The notes below the pieces were generated by a model. The model was not told the origin of the DNA. It saw only the letters and a program-made list of their open reading frames with translations, and searched no databases. Positions 53,104 through 61,486 of a DNA stretch of 64,000 nt are shown here, piece after piece. This stretch comes from Candidatus Peregrinibacteria bacterium. GTDB lineage: Bacteria; Patescibacteriota; Gracilibacteria; UM-FILTER-43-11. The position numbers and the translations under genes are program-made. Numbering within the stretch: the first letter of the stretch is position 1; the number at the start of each line of letters is the position of its first letter. Location of the stretch: positions 88,555-152,554 of the forward strand of contig JAFGTE010000013.1 of assembly GCA_016934215.1 (NCBI GenBank), in the 5' to 3' direction.

Positions 53104-54867
53104 ATGTGCGGAATATTTGGTTATGTCGGTAAACGGGAAAACGGCCTGGAACTGGTCGTTAAAGGCTTGCAGAAACTGGAATATCGCGGTTATGATTCCT
53201 GGGGTGTCGCCACAACACTGAATGGTGAACTTTTTGTAGAAAAAAAAGTGGGTAAGATTTCTGAAGCGAAACTGGAAGATTTTACTGACAAAAAGACCAG
53301 TTTAGCAATTGGGCACACCCGGTGGGCCACTCATGGAGGGGTAACCGACATCAATGCCCATCCGCATTTCAGTTCGGATAAAAAGGTGGCCGTGGTGCAC
53401 AACGGCATTATTGAAAACTACGAGGAAATCCGCGATGAACTCGGTCGTGAGAATTTTATTTCCGATACGGATACGGAGGTTATTCCTCAGCTCATTTCGA
53501 AGTATCTGAAAGAAATGGGCTTCAAAGAGGCCGTGAAAAAAGCAGTTACCAGACTGGAAGGACGCTACGCTATTGTAGCCATTGCCGTGGGAGAAAATTT
53601 ATTGATCGCCGCCCGTCGGGGTTCGCCGCTTATTGTGGGTGTGGGAGAAGATGAATATTTTTTGGCTTCAGACATTCCTGCTTTTTTAGAATATACGCAG
53701 AACGTTAACTACCTGGATGACAATGAAATGGTGGTGCTCGATGGAAAGGTTGAATTTTTGAACATTGATACGAGCACACCGATCAAAAAGCGTCTGGTCA
53801 ATATCGACTGGCAGGCGGAAAGCGCTGATAAAGGGGAATATGATCATTATATGCTCAAGGAAATCATGGAACAAAAAGACTCCATCCTTCGGGCCATCAA
53901 TCAGGAAACGGATGACATTATGCACATTGCCACCCAAATAAAAGACTCTCGTGGTTGTTTTCTTTCCGGCTGCGGTACGGCCGGCAAGGTCTGTATGGCG
54001 GCCGAATATTTCTTTTCGATCATCGCAGACCGCCATGTGAACTTTGCAGCGGCTTCGGAGTTTCCGATTTACCACCATTTTTTAAAACCTGAAAGCCTGC
54101 TGATTGTGGTGTCGCAGAGCGGTGAAACGGCGGATGTACTGGAAGCCATGGAAGCCGCCAAAAAAGCAGGGGCTAAAGTGCTTTCCATCGTGAATGTGGA
54201 AGGTTCCACCATCGCCCGTCAGTCCGATTTCAGTCTGCACATCAAGGCTGGCCCCGAAAAAGCCGTCGCCTCCACCAAGGCCGCCACTTCTCAAATGGCC
54301 CTATTCCTTTTAATCACCACAGCCATGCAAGGTCAGCTTCAGGAAGGCCGCCGTATATTGGCCGACGTCGCCGGTAAAATCAATGATATGCTCAATCCCC
54401 GCTTCCTCAATTATATTAAAGAAGTGGCTGAAAAAATTCAGGAATATGAGAATTTATATATTATCGGCAAAGCGGAAAATTACCCGATGGCATTGGAAGC
54501 GGCGATTAAGATTCAGGAAGTCTCTTATGTGCATGCCGAAGGTTTCGCTTCCGGTGAACTCAAGCACGGCCCCATCGCCCTGATTTCGGAAGGTACGCCC
54601 TGTATCAGCATGGTGGCCAATGATGAAGTGAAGGGCGATGTGATCAATAATACGATTGAACTCAAAGCCCGCGGGGCCCATATCATCGGCATCAGCCCTG
54701 AAAAACACGAGGTTTTTGATGAATGGATCAAAGTCCCCGACGTGGGCGTGGCTTCTCCGCTGGTCAACATCATCCCTGTACAATTACTGGCTTATTATCT
54801 GGGCGTTCTGCGTGGGCTTGACCCGGATATGCCAAGAAATCTGGCAAAGAGTGTGACGGTGAAATAG
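53104..54867 (+). CDS. glmS: glutamine-fructose-6-phosphate aminotransferase
   Basis: Makes glucosamine-6-P for peptidoglycan and other amino sugars. The glutaminase nucleophile is Cys2 (MCGIFGYVGKRENG). GYDSWGVAT, GHTRWATHGGVTDINAHPH and HNGIIENY identify the glutaminase domain, and two SIS domains contain FLSGCGTAGKVCMAAEYFF, VVSQSGETADVLEAM and KAVASTKAATSQ. The C-terminus PRNLAKSVTVK is canonical. 587 residues. No glmS ribozyme is seen in the 4-nt spacer after rmlB. Confidence 0.97.
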   Translation: MCGIFGYVGKRENGLELVVKGLQKLEYRGYDSWGVATTLNGELFVEKKVGKISEAKLEDFTDKKTSLAIGHTRWATHGGVTDINAHPHFSSDKKVAVVHNGIIENYEEIRDELGRENFISDTDTEVIPQLISKYLKEMGFKEAVKKAVTRLEGRYAIVAIAVGENLLIAARRGSPLIVGVGEDEYFLASDIPAFLEYTQNVNYLDDNEMVVLDGKVEFLNIDTSTPIKKRLVNIDWQAESADKGEYDHYMLKEIMEQKDSILRAINQETDDIMHIATQIKDSRGCFLSGCGTAGKVCMAAEYFFSIIADRHVNFAAASEFPIYHHFLKPESLLIVVSQSGETADVLEAMEAAKKAGAKVLSIVNVEGSTIARQSDFSLHIKAGPEKAVASTKAATSQMALFLLITTAMQGQLQEGRRILADVAGKINDMLNPRFLNYIKEVAEKIQEYENLYIIGKAENYPMALEAAIKIQEVSYVHAEGFASGELKHGPIALISEGTPCISMVANDEVKGDVINNTIELKARGAHIIGISPEKHEVFDEWIKVPDVGVASPLVNIIPVQLLAYYLGVLRGLDPDMPRNLAKSVTVK

Positions 54868-54883
54868 CTATTTATAAAAAAGA

Positions 54884-55747
54884 CTAATGTTTTCTTTTTC
54901 TGGCTCGCTTATAGACTCTTTTGACGCTTGACACATATCTGATTTCGCTACCGTCATGAAAGACTTTATTAAGGGTGGCTGCTATTTTCTCAAAATCCAA
55001 ACGCTTTCTATGCTTTCCCTGATGCAAAATGAAATCCGGCTGATCAGCCAAATCTAAAAGGTAACTGCATTCATCCAATCCTGTTTCAGGATCAAACTTA
55101 TAATTTTCCCAGGGAACCAAACCTTTTGCCAGGGTAGCCTGCCTGAGTAAATCGTTTCGCCAGTTCCTTTTGCCGAGTTCGCTTCTTTGCTCAAATGTCA
55201 TCCCGTGCAGTCCTACGCCCATTGCCATTGCTTTTTTTGCGTTGGCACTGAGTTCTTCACTTGTCAGACCGAAGATTCCGACCCCCTTTTCTTTGTTTCT
55301 ACGAGCTGTTTCCCGTCTTTCTTCTGTAGTCATGCCATAAAAACCGGTGCCTTGTTCACGTGCTTTGGCTTGATACTGACGTCTTCCCTCTGCACCATTC
55401 TCTTCCCGCCTGGTTATCTGCTCAGCAGTCAGACCAAAGATTCCTTTCCCCTCTTTTTGAGTGTCCTCACCGTTTTTAACCGCTAATTTTCTCTTTAGCT
55501 CTTGTCTGTCCTCTTCCGAAATCAAACTTCTTAAAACCAGTCCCACGGCTTCGCGTGCAATCTTTATACTTGGGGCAAGTTTTTCAAAATGATATTTATA
55601 GACAATTTCGAGCTGATTAAGGCCATCACAATAATCCTGCGCTATTTCCGGGCAATCCCTTTCGATCACATCTGCAAGTCGTTGAGCTGTCTGCATCGCG
55701 ATCAGCTGTCTTTGTGACAGTCCGATTGTGTCTTTTTCCTGATTCAT
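54884..55747 (-). CDS. tandem-repeat protein with GxxG(L/M)T repeats, probably DNA-binding
   Basis: 287 residues. An N-terminal helical part resembles a helix-turn-helix (DYCDGLNQLEIVYKYHFEKLAPSIKIAREAV, about 39-68). Four repeats follow: GIFGLT at 102, GFYGMT at 135, GIFGLT at 157 and GLHGMT at 179; the last three are exactly 22 residues apart and the first gap is 33. Each continues with E-x-x-R/A-rich helices. A C-terminal domain ends in the basic SVKRVYKRARKRKH. Nucleic-acid binding is inferred from charge and HTH appearance only. The TATAAT is 6 nt from the ATG. Confidence 0.68.
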   Translation of the reverse strand: MNQEKDTIGLSQRQLIAMQTAQRLADVIERDCPEIAQDYCDGLNQLEIVYKYHFEKLAPSIKIAREAVGLVLRSLISEEDRQELKRKLAVKNGEDTQKEGKGIFGLTAEQITRREENGAEGRRQYQAKAREQGTGFYGMTTEERRETARRNKEKGVGIFGLTSEELSANAKKAMAMGVGLHGMTFEQRSELGKRNWRNDLLRQATLAKGLVPWENYKFDPETGLDECSYLLDLADQPDFILHQGKHRKRLDFEKIAATLNKVFHDGSEIRYVSSVKRVYKRARKRKH

Positions 55748-55753
55748 ATTTTT

Positions 55754-55781
55754 ATTATATTATTTTTTTTATTTTTGTCAA
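55754..55781 (-). promoter_or_regulatory. consensus promoter of the repeat-protein gene, leaderless
   Basis: Minus strand TTGACA (55781-55776), 16 bp, TATAAT (55759-55754). The ATG at 55747 lies where transcription should begin. Confidence 0.75.
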
Positions 55782-55850
55782 TATATCAACAAAACTACCC
55801 ATGAGAGTACTCAGATGTTAAGATGTTTAAGTATCATTATTTCTTGTCTT

Positions 55851-56102
55851 ATGCCAAAAAAGAAGAACACTTTCAAAATCAAAGGCGACGAACTCATGAA
55901 ATTCTGCAAAAAGATGATCAGGGAAGGAAATATCCGTCGTATTGTTATCCGCGACACTAAGGGAAAAACCTATGCCGAGATTCCTGTGACTATTGGTATT
56001 ATCGGCTTTGTTATTGCTCCCCTGCTGATTGCTGTAGCGGCTGTGGCCGCGATGGTGGAGGTTTTTGAAGTGGAAATCGTCAGACGAAACGGCAAAAAAT
56101 GA
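55851..56102 (+). CDS. DUF4342 family protein
   Basis: 83 residues from the ATG of MPKKKNTFKIKG; an in-frame ATG at 55815 would add 12 poorly conserved residues. The sequence KMIREGNIRRIVIRDTKGKTYAEIPVTIGIIGFVIAPLLIAVAAVAAMV matches DUF4342, which has a short beta domain and one hydrophobic helix near the C-terminus. Function unknown. It overlaps the DUF1361 gene by 4 nt (ATGA). Confidence 0.8.
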   Translation: MPKKKNTFKIKGDELMKFCKKMIREGNIRRIVIRDTKGKTYAEIPVTIGIIGFVIAPLLIAVAAVAAMVEVFEVEIVRRNGKK

Positions 56103-56722
56103 TTGAGACTTTGCTCACAATACAGGTAAATAACTACTATGTGGCGGTTATTTTCTGGAATATTTTTCTGGCCTTACTCCCCTGCCTGATCGCCTGGCGG
56201 CTGAGTCGGGGCTATTACCTGAAAAAATGGGGCAATATGAGTCAAATGAACCACCTGCTTTTTGGTCTGGTTTTTTTGGTCTGGTTCTTTTTCTTTCCCA
56301 ATACAGCTTACCTGATCGCGGATGTCCGGCATCTGGCAGATTACTGTAAGGAACTCGATTATTTCCGGACTTGCGTGGATGAAGCCTGGGTCGTTCCTCT
56401 CTTTTTTACTTATTCTTTGATAGGCGTGCCCACCTTTTACTACTCTCTGAAGAAAATGGCGACTATTCTGGAAAAGCTTTTCGGTAAGACAGTCAGGCGC
56501 CTGTTTCCCCTGCTGATGATCCCTATAACGGCACTGGGTTTACTATTGGGGCTGGTGGCTCGATTTAACAGCTGGGAAGTAATTTACAAGCCGCTGAATA
56601 TTATAAAGACCGTTTTCGGATATCTGAGTGATGAAACCATGCTGATCAATCTGCTGGCCTATACTTTGATGCTCTATTTCGTCTATTATTCGATTGATTT
56701 CTTATGGAAAAAACGAAAATGA
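56099..56722 (+). CDS. DUF1361 family membrane protein
   Basis: 207 residues with about six hydrophobic helices. WFFFFPNTAYLIADVRHLADY and LGLLLGLVARFNSWEVI are the DUF1361 hallmark segments. No enzymatic role is known. It lies in a run of overlapping genes: DUF4342, DUF1361, acylphosphatase. Confidence 0.87.
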   Translation: MIETLLTIQVNNYYVAVIFWNIFLALLPCLIAWRLSRGYYLKKWGNMSQMNHLLFGLVFLVWFFFFPNTAYLIADVRHLADYCKELDYFRTCVDEAWVVPLFFTYSLIGVPTFYYSLKKMATILEKLFGKTVRRLFPLLMIPITALGLLLGLVARFNSWEVIYKPLNIIKTVFGYLSDETMLINLLAYTLMLYFVYYSIDFLWKKRK

Positions 56723-56994
56723 TACGAGTTCATTTAACGATTCACGGACTGGTGCAGGGGGTTTTCTTTCGAGCTCATACGGTTGAAAAAGCAGAAGCGT
56801 TGGGCGATATTACGGGCTGGGTCGCCAATCAGGCGGATGGTACAGTGGCCATTGAAGCGGAAGGGCCGGAAAATAAAATCAATGATTTTATCGACTGGTG
56901 CCATAGTGGTCCTTCGACCAGCCAGGTCAGCAAGGTGGAAGTAGAGCGCCTTTCTTACACCGGAGAATTTGACGATTTTGATATTAGATATTAA
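56719..56994 (+). CDS. acyP: acylphosphatase
   Basis: Hydrolyses acyl-phosphates. I start it at the ATG overlapping the DUF1361 stop (ATGA), which gives 91 residues, the usual size; an ATG at 56704 is an alternative. HGLVQGVFFRAHTVEKAEALGDITGWVANQADGTVAIEAEGP contains the catalytic Arg (FFR) and Asn (VAN). The C-terminal FDDFDIRY is close to the family's FxI+Y end. Confidence 0.94.
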   Translation: MIRVHLTIHGLVQGVFFRAHTVEKAEALGDITGWVANQADGTVAIEAEGPENKINDFIDWCHSGPSTSQVSKVEVERLSYTGEFDDFDIRY

Positions 56995-57027
56995 ACTAAT
57001 ACATAAAGCAAAAAACGCAAAATATCT

Positions 57028-57816
57028 GTGACTGAAAATAAGTTACCCATCCTCATCACCATTCCCCACTGTTCAACTTTTGTGCCTGCCGAGCTCAGAC
57101 GGCTTATGATGCTGAGGGACTGGCAGATCCATCGTATGTGTGATCCTTTTACGGATGTGATTTTTGATATCCCCAAGGCCTATGTGGTTAAAGCAAAAAT
57201 CTCCAGACTGGTCGCCGATCTAAACCGTGCGCCTGATGATATCGAAAGTGAGGCCAAACTTTCTACAGCCGGCGTCGTAGCCAGCATCGATATTGATGGA
57301 AATCCAATTTATAAGACTCCGCCCTCGATGGATATGATTATGGAACGTGTCACTAATTATCATGACACCTTTCATGACAAAATCGATGAACTGAAAAGTA
57401 ATGTGAAATTTCTGATTGATGGTCATTCGATGCGTAGTGCCGGACCCAGCACCCGTCCCGATGCCGGACAGCAACGGGCAGATATCGTTCTTGGGAATCG
57501 TGACTATACCACTTGCTCCCGCCACATGACGCGAAAAATTATGAGGTTTTTCGAAGACCGCGGATTCAGCGTTCAAATTAACAATCCCTATAAAGGCGCT
57601 TATCTGATCGGTTCCCACTGCAGCCGTAAAGGACTTCCCGGTATTCAGATTGAAGTGAATGAAAAACTGTTTATGAATGAAAAACTGCATCGCCCCTATA
57701 AACGAAAACTTCAGGAACTCCGAAAAACGATGGGGCTGCTTGTTAAAGAGATCGCAGAAGGTATTGAGACCTCGGGAAACCCCAAGAAATCAGTTGCTCA
57801 AAGTGCTTTGTTCTAG
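57028..57816 (+). CDS. N-formylglutamate amidohydrolase-like protein
   Basis: 262 residues from a GTG start. LPILITIPHCSTFVPAEL, VADLNRAPDD, KFLIDGHSMRSAGPSTRPDAG and LPGIQIEVNEKLFMNE match the FGase family fold, with histidine and glutamate ligands for zinc. In histidine-degrading bacteria the family removes formyl groups; no hut genes are here, so the substrate is unknown and may be another N-acylated or formylated amino acid or peptide. It converges with the HELGH gene with a 4-nt overlap. Confidence 0.85.
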   Translation: MTENKLPILITIPHCSTFVPAELRRLMMLRDWQIHRMCDPFTDVIFDIPKAYVVKAKISRLVADLNRAPDDIESEAKLSTAGVVASIDIDGNPIYKTPPSMDMIMERVTNYHDTFHDKIDELKSNVKFLIDGHSMRSAGPSTRPDAGQQRADIVLGNRDYTTCSRHMTRKIMRFFEDRGFSVQINNPYKGAYLIGSHCSRKGLPGIQIEVNEKLFMNEKLHRPYKRKLQELRKTMGLLVKEIAEGIETSGNPKKSVAQSALF

Positions 57817-58661
57817 CTCAGGAACTCAGTGAAATTATAATCGAGAGCGGTAATGTCCCAGGGGCGATCTTCTACTGAAACAAGACCATCGCCGGTATCA
57901 AATTCCATGCCGTCAAAGACTTCATACTTCATGAAGTAGTATTTGGCATAAAGCGCTTCAGAAGTAGTTGCCAGTCTTTTGAAGTCCTTGTTATGCAAAA
58001 CATAATAGGTGTAGCTTTCAGCAAAATCTTCGAAGCAATCAGTCATGGCATACCCTGATACAAAATCAGTATTTACGGCATCTGTTTTGCGTCTTGTTTC
58101 TGATTTCCAATTGATACGGTAAAAATTCAGACTGGCATCACTTTCATACAGTGGCATGCTTCCGTCTACAAAACCACTTTCGGTCAACTGTTCTGAAGGT
58201 GTTAGATAAGCATAATCGACATTGTGGCCGAGTTCATGAACCATGACAGCAATCATTTCCGGAACACTCATATTGATGCCACGCAATATGATCTTATTGT
58301 TTCCTCCCATGCCACGGCGGATTTCCGGGCTGTAGTCGATCGTAATATTTTCGACAGTTCTGGCGTGATCAAAAGGTAAAGCGCTGAGTGCGGTCGTTAA
58401 CTGATTTTTTTTAATTTCATTCACATAAAAGCCCTTTTCACTCATATTCAGACTTGAAAAATGCACCACATGTTCAGGGCTCTGTTCAGGCTCTTCGATT
58501 ATTTGTTCCACTACCACAGTGGGAACGGCAGGTGCCGGATGGGACGGAAGATTCCGGGTCATTTGCTCCAGAGAAGTTTCCGCATAAGAAAGCGTATTCC
58601 AGATGATGAAGGAAATAACCTGAATGGTCACAAAAAGAGAAAGAATTCTAAATCGCATCAT
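57813..58661 (-). CDS. secreted putative zinc metallopeptidase (HELGH)
   Basis: 282 residues. Signal peptide or anchor MRFRILSLFVTIQVISFIIWNTLSYAE. The zincin motif VMVHELGHNVDYAYLTPSE is at about 140-158, and a downstream acidic helix DCFEDFAESYTYYVLHNKDF (about 210) could give the third ligand, an E in an ExxxY setting as in some anthrax-toxin-like or Spr-type zincins. No known subfamily is assigned. It has a consensus promoter. Confidence 0.75.
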   Translation of the reverse strand: MMRFRILSLFVTIQVISFIIWNTLSYAETSLEQMTRNLPSHPAPAVPTVVVEQIIEEPEQSPEHVVHFSSLNMSEKGFYVNEIKKNQLTTALSALPFDHARTVENITIDYSPEIRRGMGGNNKIILRGINMSVPEMIAVMVHELGHNVDYAYLTPSEQLTESGFVDGSMPLYESDASLNFYRINWKSETRRKTDAVNTDFVSGYAMTDCFEDFAESYTYYVLHNKDFKRLATTSEALYAKYYFMKYEVFDGMEFDTGDGLVSVEDRPWDITALDYNFTEFLS

Positions 58662-58743
58662 GTAAGGGTTAACGTGATTTTTTCTTTCTGTTTTTGTTCT
58701 CCCGCCATAACGGGATCTAGGGCTTTTTCAGAATTGGAGGCTT

Positions 58744-58772
58744 ATTCTACAATATTTTTCTATTTTTGTCAA
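58744..58772 (-). promoter_or_regulatory. promoter of the HELGH metallopeptidase gene
   Basis: Minus strand TTGACA (58772-58767), 17 bp, TAGAAT (58749-58744). It shares ATATTGACAAAAATA with the promoter at 55781. Confidence 0.65.
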
Positions 58773-58785
58773 TATAAAAGAGCGC

Positions 58786-58814
58786 CTGTCAAAATCCCCT
58801 TTTTTCGGTATAAT
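58786..58814 (+). promoter_or_regulatory. promoter of the flippase gene
   Basis: TATAAT at 58809-58814 in TTTTTTCGGTATAAT, similar to P1-P3; the -35 CTGTCA (58786-58791) is weak. The leader would be about 15 nt. Confidence 0.5.
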
Positions 58815-58835
58815 TTTTTAAGTAATCGCCTTGAT

Positions 58836-60371
58836 ATGAGCATTGCCCGAAAGATCCTCGAAAATACCTTTGTGCAGTTCGGGGGCAAGATTATCACCGC
58901 CGTTCTTTCTGTCTTCGTTCTGAAGATGATTTCGGGCTATTTAGGTACAGCTGGTTACGGAGATTACACCACGGTGTATCAGTATCTGGCCTTTTTTGGT
59001 ATTGCGGCGGATTTCGGCATTTTCACTATCACGGTGAAAGAAATGAGCAAAGATGCCAAAAAAATCCCCCAGATTCTGGGAAATGTGCTGGGGCTACGTA
59101 CGGCGCTGGCGCTCATTACCATGGGGCTGGCCGCTATTGTCGTCTTTCTGATTCCCAGTTATTCCGACACACTGATTCCTATGGGCGTGCTGATTGCCAC
59201 GCTCGCAACCATTTTCACCCTTCTCAACGGCACCGTGAGTTCGGTTCTTCAGGTGTATCTGAAAATGCAGTATGCCACTATTGGCTTAATTGTCGGGAAA
59301 ATCGCAAGCGTGGCCTATATTGCGGCTGTCGTTTATTACCTTTATGTCGGTAAAATCGATACCGGTTTTGAGCATCTGATCTGGGCGGGGGTTGTGGGAA
59401 ATTTTGTTATGTTCGCCATCACGACCTATTATGCCCAGCGCTATAGTAAAATCACTTACTGCTTTGATTTCAGTTACTGGAAAAAGATTTTTATCACTTC
59501 GCTCCCTTACGGAGTGGCTTTGGTACTAAACAATATTTACTTCCGTCTGGATGTCCTTTTGATGACTATGATTCTGCCTCACACCAAAACGCTGGCCGAC
59601 GGAACTACGAATTGTCCGGCTACTATCTGCGGTGATACCGAAGCGGGGCTTTATGGTGTGGGGATGCGTTTTCTGGAAATGATGATCATCATTCCGGTTT
59701 ACTACATGAATTCGGTTCTGCCGGTGATGACACGCTTCCTGGAAGAACAGAGTGAGAAAGTAAAAAAAATTATTCAGTATTCCTTTGATTTTCTGGTGGC
59801 CACAGCTCTGCCAATTATGGTCGGAGGATACCTGCTGGCGGTGCCTATTATCCGTCTTATTTCGGATGAGGAATTTGTGAGTGGCAGCGTGTATGCTTAT
59901 GGTTCAGATATTGCGGTTAAATTTTTGATGTTTGCCATGTTTTTCTCTTTTATCAATGCGCTTTTTGGCTTTACCTTAGTTGTTTTAAACAGACAGGCCC
60001 AACTGATGTACATCAATGCGGCATGCGTACTTTTTAACCTGGTCAGCAATCTGATCGTGATTCCTTACTGGGGTTTTCGCGGAGCCGCTGCCACTTCGAT
60101 TATCTGTGAACTTTTAATTTTATTTCTGACCTTTATGGCTGTAAAACGTGCCCTGCACTTTAAGCTGGAATATACAACGACCTGGAAAACGTTCCTTTCT
60201 GCGGGCATCATGGGTCTTGTTGTGAGTATTGGTTTTTATTGGATGGATGGTCTTTGGTACATCTATCAACTTGCTTTACTGGTTCCTCTGGGTGCAGTGA
60301 TTTATGGTGTTATGATGCTGCTGACCAATGCCATTACCCCCGAAATGCGGGAACTTCTTAAGAAAAAATAA
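58836..60371 (+). CDS. polysaccharide flippase (Wzx/MATE-like membrane protein)
   Basis: 511 residues from the ATG of MSIARKILENTFVQFGGKIITA; an upstream extension to 58461 overlaps another gene and is rejected. Twelve to fourteen hydrophobic helices. The start LENTFVQFGGKIITAVLSVFVLKMISGYLGTAGYGDYTTVYQYLA is typical of the polysaccharide biosynthesis/oligosaccharide flippase family that moves lipid-linked sugars across the membrane. It fits with rmlB and glmS a few kb away. rnhB follows after 2 nt. Confidence 0.9.
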   Translation: MSIARKILENTFVQFGGKIITAVLSVFVLKMISGYLGTAGYGDYTTVYQYLAFFGIAADFGIFTITVKEMSKDAKKIPQILGNVLGLRTALALITMGLAAIVVFLIPSYSDTLIPMGVLIATLATIFTLLNGTVSSVLQVYLKMQYATIGLIVGKIASVAYIAAVVYYLYVGKIDTGFEHLIWAGVVGNFVMFAITTYYAQRYSKITYCFDFSYWKKIFITSLPYGVALVLNNIYFRLDVLLMTMILPHTKTLADGTTNCPATICGDTEAGLYGVGMRFLEMMIIIPVYYMNSVLPVMTRFLEEQSEKVKKIIQYSFDFLVATALPIMVGGYLLAVPIIRLISDEEFVSGSVYAYGSDIAVKFLMFAMFFSFINALFGFTLVVLNRQAQLMYINAACVLFNLVSNLIVIPYWGFRGAAATSIICELLILFLTFMAVKRALHFKLEYTTTWKTFLSAGIMGLVVSIGFYWMDGLWYIYQLALLVPLGAVIYGVMMLLTNAITPEMRELLKKK

Positions 60372-60373
60372 AA

Positions 60374-60964
60374 ATGCATCAGGAAGAAAAGGAATTAAGA
60401 CAAAGAGGATTCTGTCTGATCGCTGGCACCGATGAGGCGGGTCGTGGGCCACTGGCCGGGCCGGTGGTGGCGGCTGCAGTGATTTTTCCTGAAAAATACC
60501 GCAATCAAACTATAAAAAACTCAAAGGAACTTAATCCGATGGAGCGGGAACGGCTGTTTGTGGAAATTAAAAACAGTGCTGTGAGCTTCAGCGTAGGCGT
60601 GGTTGGCTGGCGGCAAATTGATGAAATGGGCATTTTAAATGCCAGTAAACTGGCTATGAGGCAGGCTGTACTGAAACTGGATCCCGCTCCGGATTTTATT
60701 CTTTCCGACGCGGTGGGTCTGAATATTATGGGAATTCCCCAAAAAGCCGTTATCAAGGCCGATGAAACGATCTTCTGTGTGGCGGCTGCTTCGATTTTAG
60801 CCAAAGTCCACCGCGACCGACTGATGTTGAATTACCACAAAAAATATCCCAAATACGGCTTTGATCAGCATATGGGTTACGCCACCGAAGTGCATTTGAG
60901 TGCCATTAAAAAACATGGGGCCTGCCCTATTCATCGGAAGAGCTTCTCACCCTTTACTGATTGA
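60374..60964 (+). CDS. rnhB: ribonuclease HII
   Basis: Removes ribonucleotides from DNA. The motif LIAGTDEAGRGPLAGPVVAAAV carries the DE pair (about 19-20). ILSDAVGLN and the third aspartate in ILAKVHRDRLML (KVxRD) complete the active site. The C-terminus YGFDQHMGYATEVHLSAIKKHGACPIHRKSF is canonical. 196 residues. It converges with the 60954 gene and overlaps it by 11 nt. Confidence 0.96.
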   Translation: MHQEEKELRQRGFCLIAGTDEAGRGPLAGPVVAAAVIFPEKYRNQTIKNSKELNPMERERLFVEIKNSAVSFSVGVVGWRQIDEMGILNASKLAMRQAVLKLDPAPDFILSDAVGLNIMGIPQKAVIKADETIFCVAAASILAKVHRDRLMLNYHKKYPKYGFDQHMGYATEVHLSAIKKHGACPIHRKSFSPFTD

Positions 60965-61271
60965 TCTCGTGCGGAACCGTATTTTCCCGTTCATGCCGGT
61001 GTTCTCCGTGCAGTTTGATTTCGTAAGTGATATCTTCGCCATATATCTTTTCCAGCCCGCTTTTCAGGTGATGATCCCCTTCTTCCTCCTCCAGTTCGTG
61101 TAAGGGGCCGGCGTTATCAACATAAATGACCAAATGTTTGGTTTCTTCATTAAAAGCCAGTTTTCGGACATGTGTCTGAATCAGATGCTTGGTTTTCCCG
61201 TGAGTAATTGCCTCTGCCAATATTTTTATATCGTGTTCCATTTCGCTTAAGAGTGATATTACGTTGCCCAT
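60954..61271 (-). CDS. small unknown protein, weak DUF721/DciA-like pattern
   Basis: 105 residues, His/Glu-rich. The part HVRKLAFNEETKHLVIYVDNAGPLHELEEEE..GLEKIYGEDITYEIKL has the order strand, helix with xxxLxxE, strand seen in DUF721/DciA proteins, but the match is too weak for a name. The tail HGEHRHERENTVPHEINQ could bind metal. Single gene between rnhB and tRNA-Glu. Confidence 0.55.
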   Translation of the reverse strand: MGNVISLLSEMEHDIKILAEAITHGKTKHLIQTHVRKLAFNEETKHLVIYVDNAGPLHELEEEEGDHHLKSGLEKIYGEDITYEIKLHGEHRHERENTVPHEINQ

Positions 61272-61328
61272 CTTAGCAGATTTTTTAGTTGCGTAAAAGG
61301 GCAGTCCTCCTTTAAAATTCCCCTGCGT

Positions 61329-61403
61329 GGCCTCATCGTCTAGCGGTTAGGACGCCGGATTCTCATTCCGGTAACCGGGGTTCGATTCCCCGTGAGGCTG
61401 CCA
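61329..61403 (+). tRNA. tRNA-Glu (CTC)
   Basis: The acceptor GGCCTCA pairs with TGAGGCT (first pair G-U), the D arm is GTCTAGCGGTTAGGAC, the anticodon loop TTCTCAT gives CTC, the T arm is GGGGTTCGATTCCCC, discriminator G, and CCA is encoded (61401-61403). An accessory island follows immediately. Confidence 0.95.
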
Positions 61404-61486
61404 CTCACTGAAGGATGCTATTTGAGACCAGAGTGCTTTAGCGTTTTTTGGTTTACTTATATAAAAAAGTGAGTAAGATTTTATTT

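Noticed and set aside
53100..53104. glmS ribozyme
   Set aside because: Only 4 nt separate rmlB and glmS, so there is no room for the ribozyme.
58461..58835. N-terminal extension of the flippase
   Set aside because: It overlaps the HELGH gene antisense; the family start MSIARKILENTF is at 58836 behind a TATAAT.
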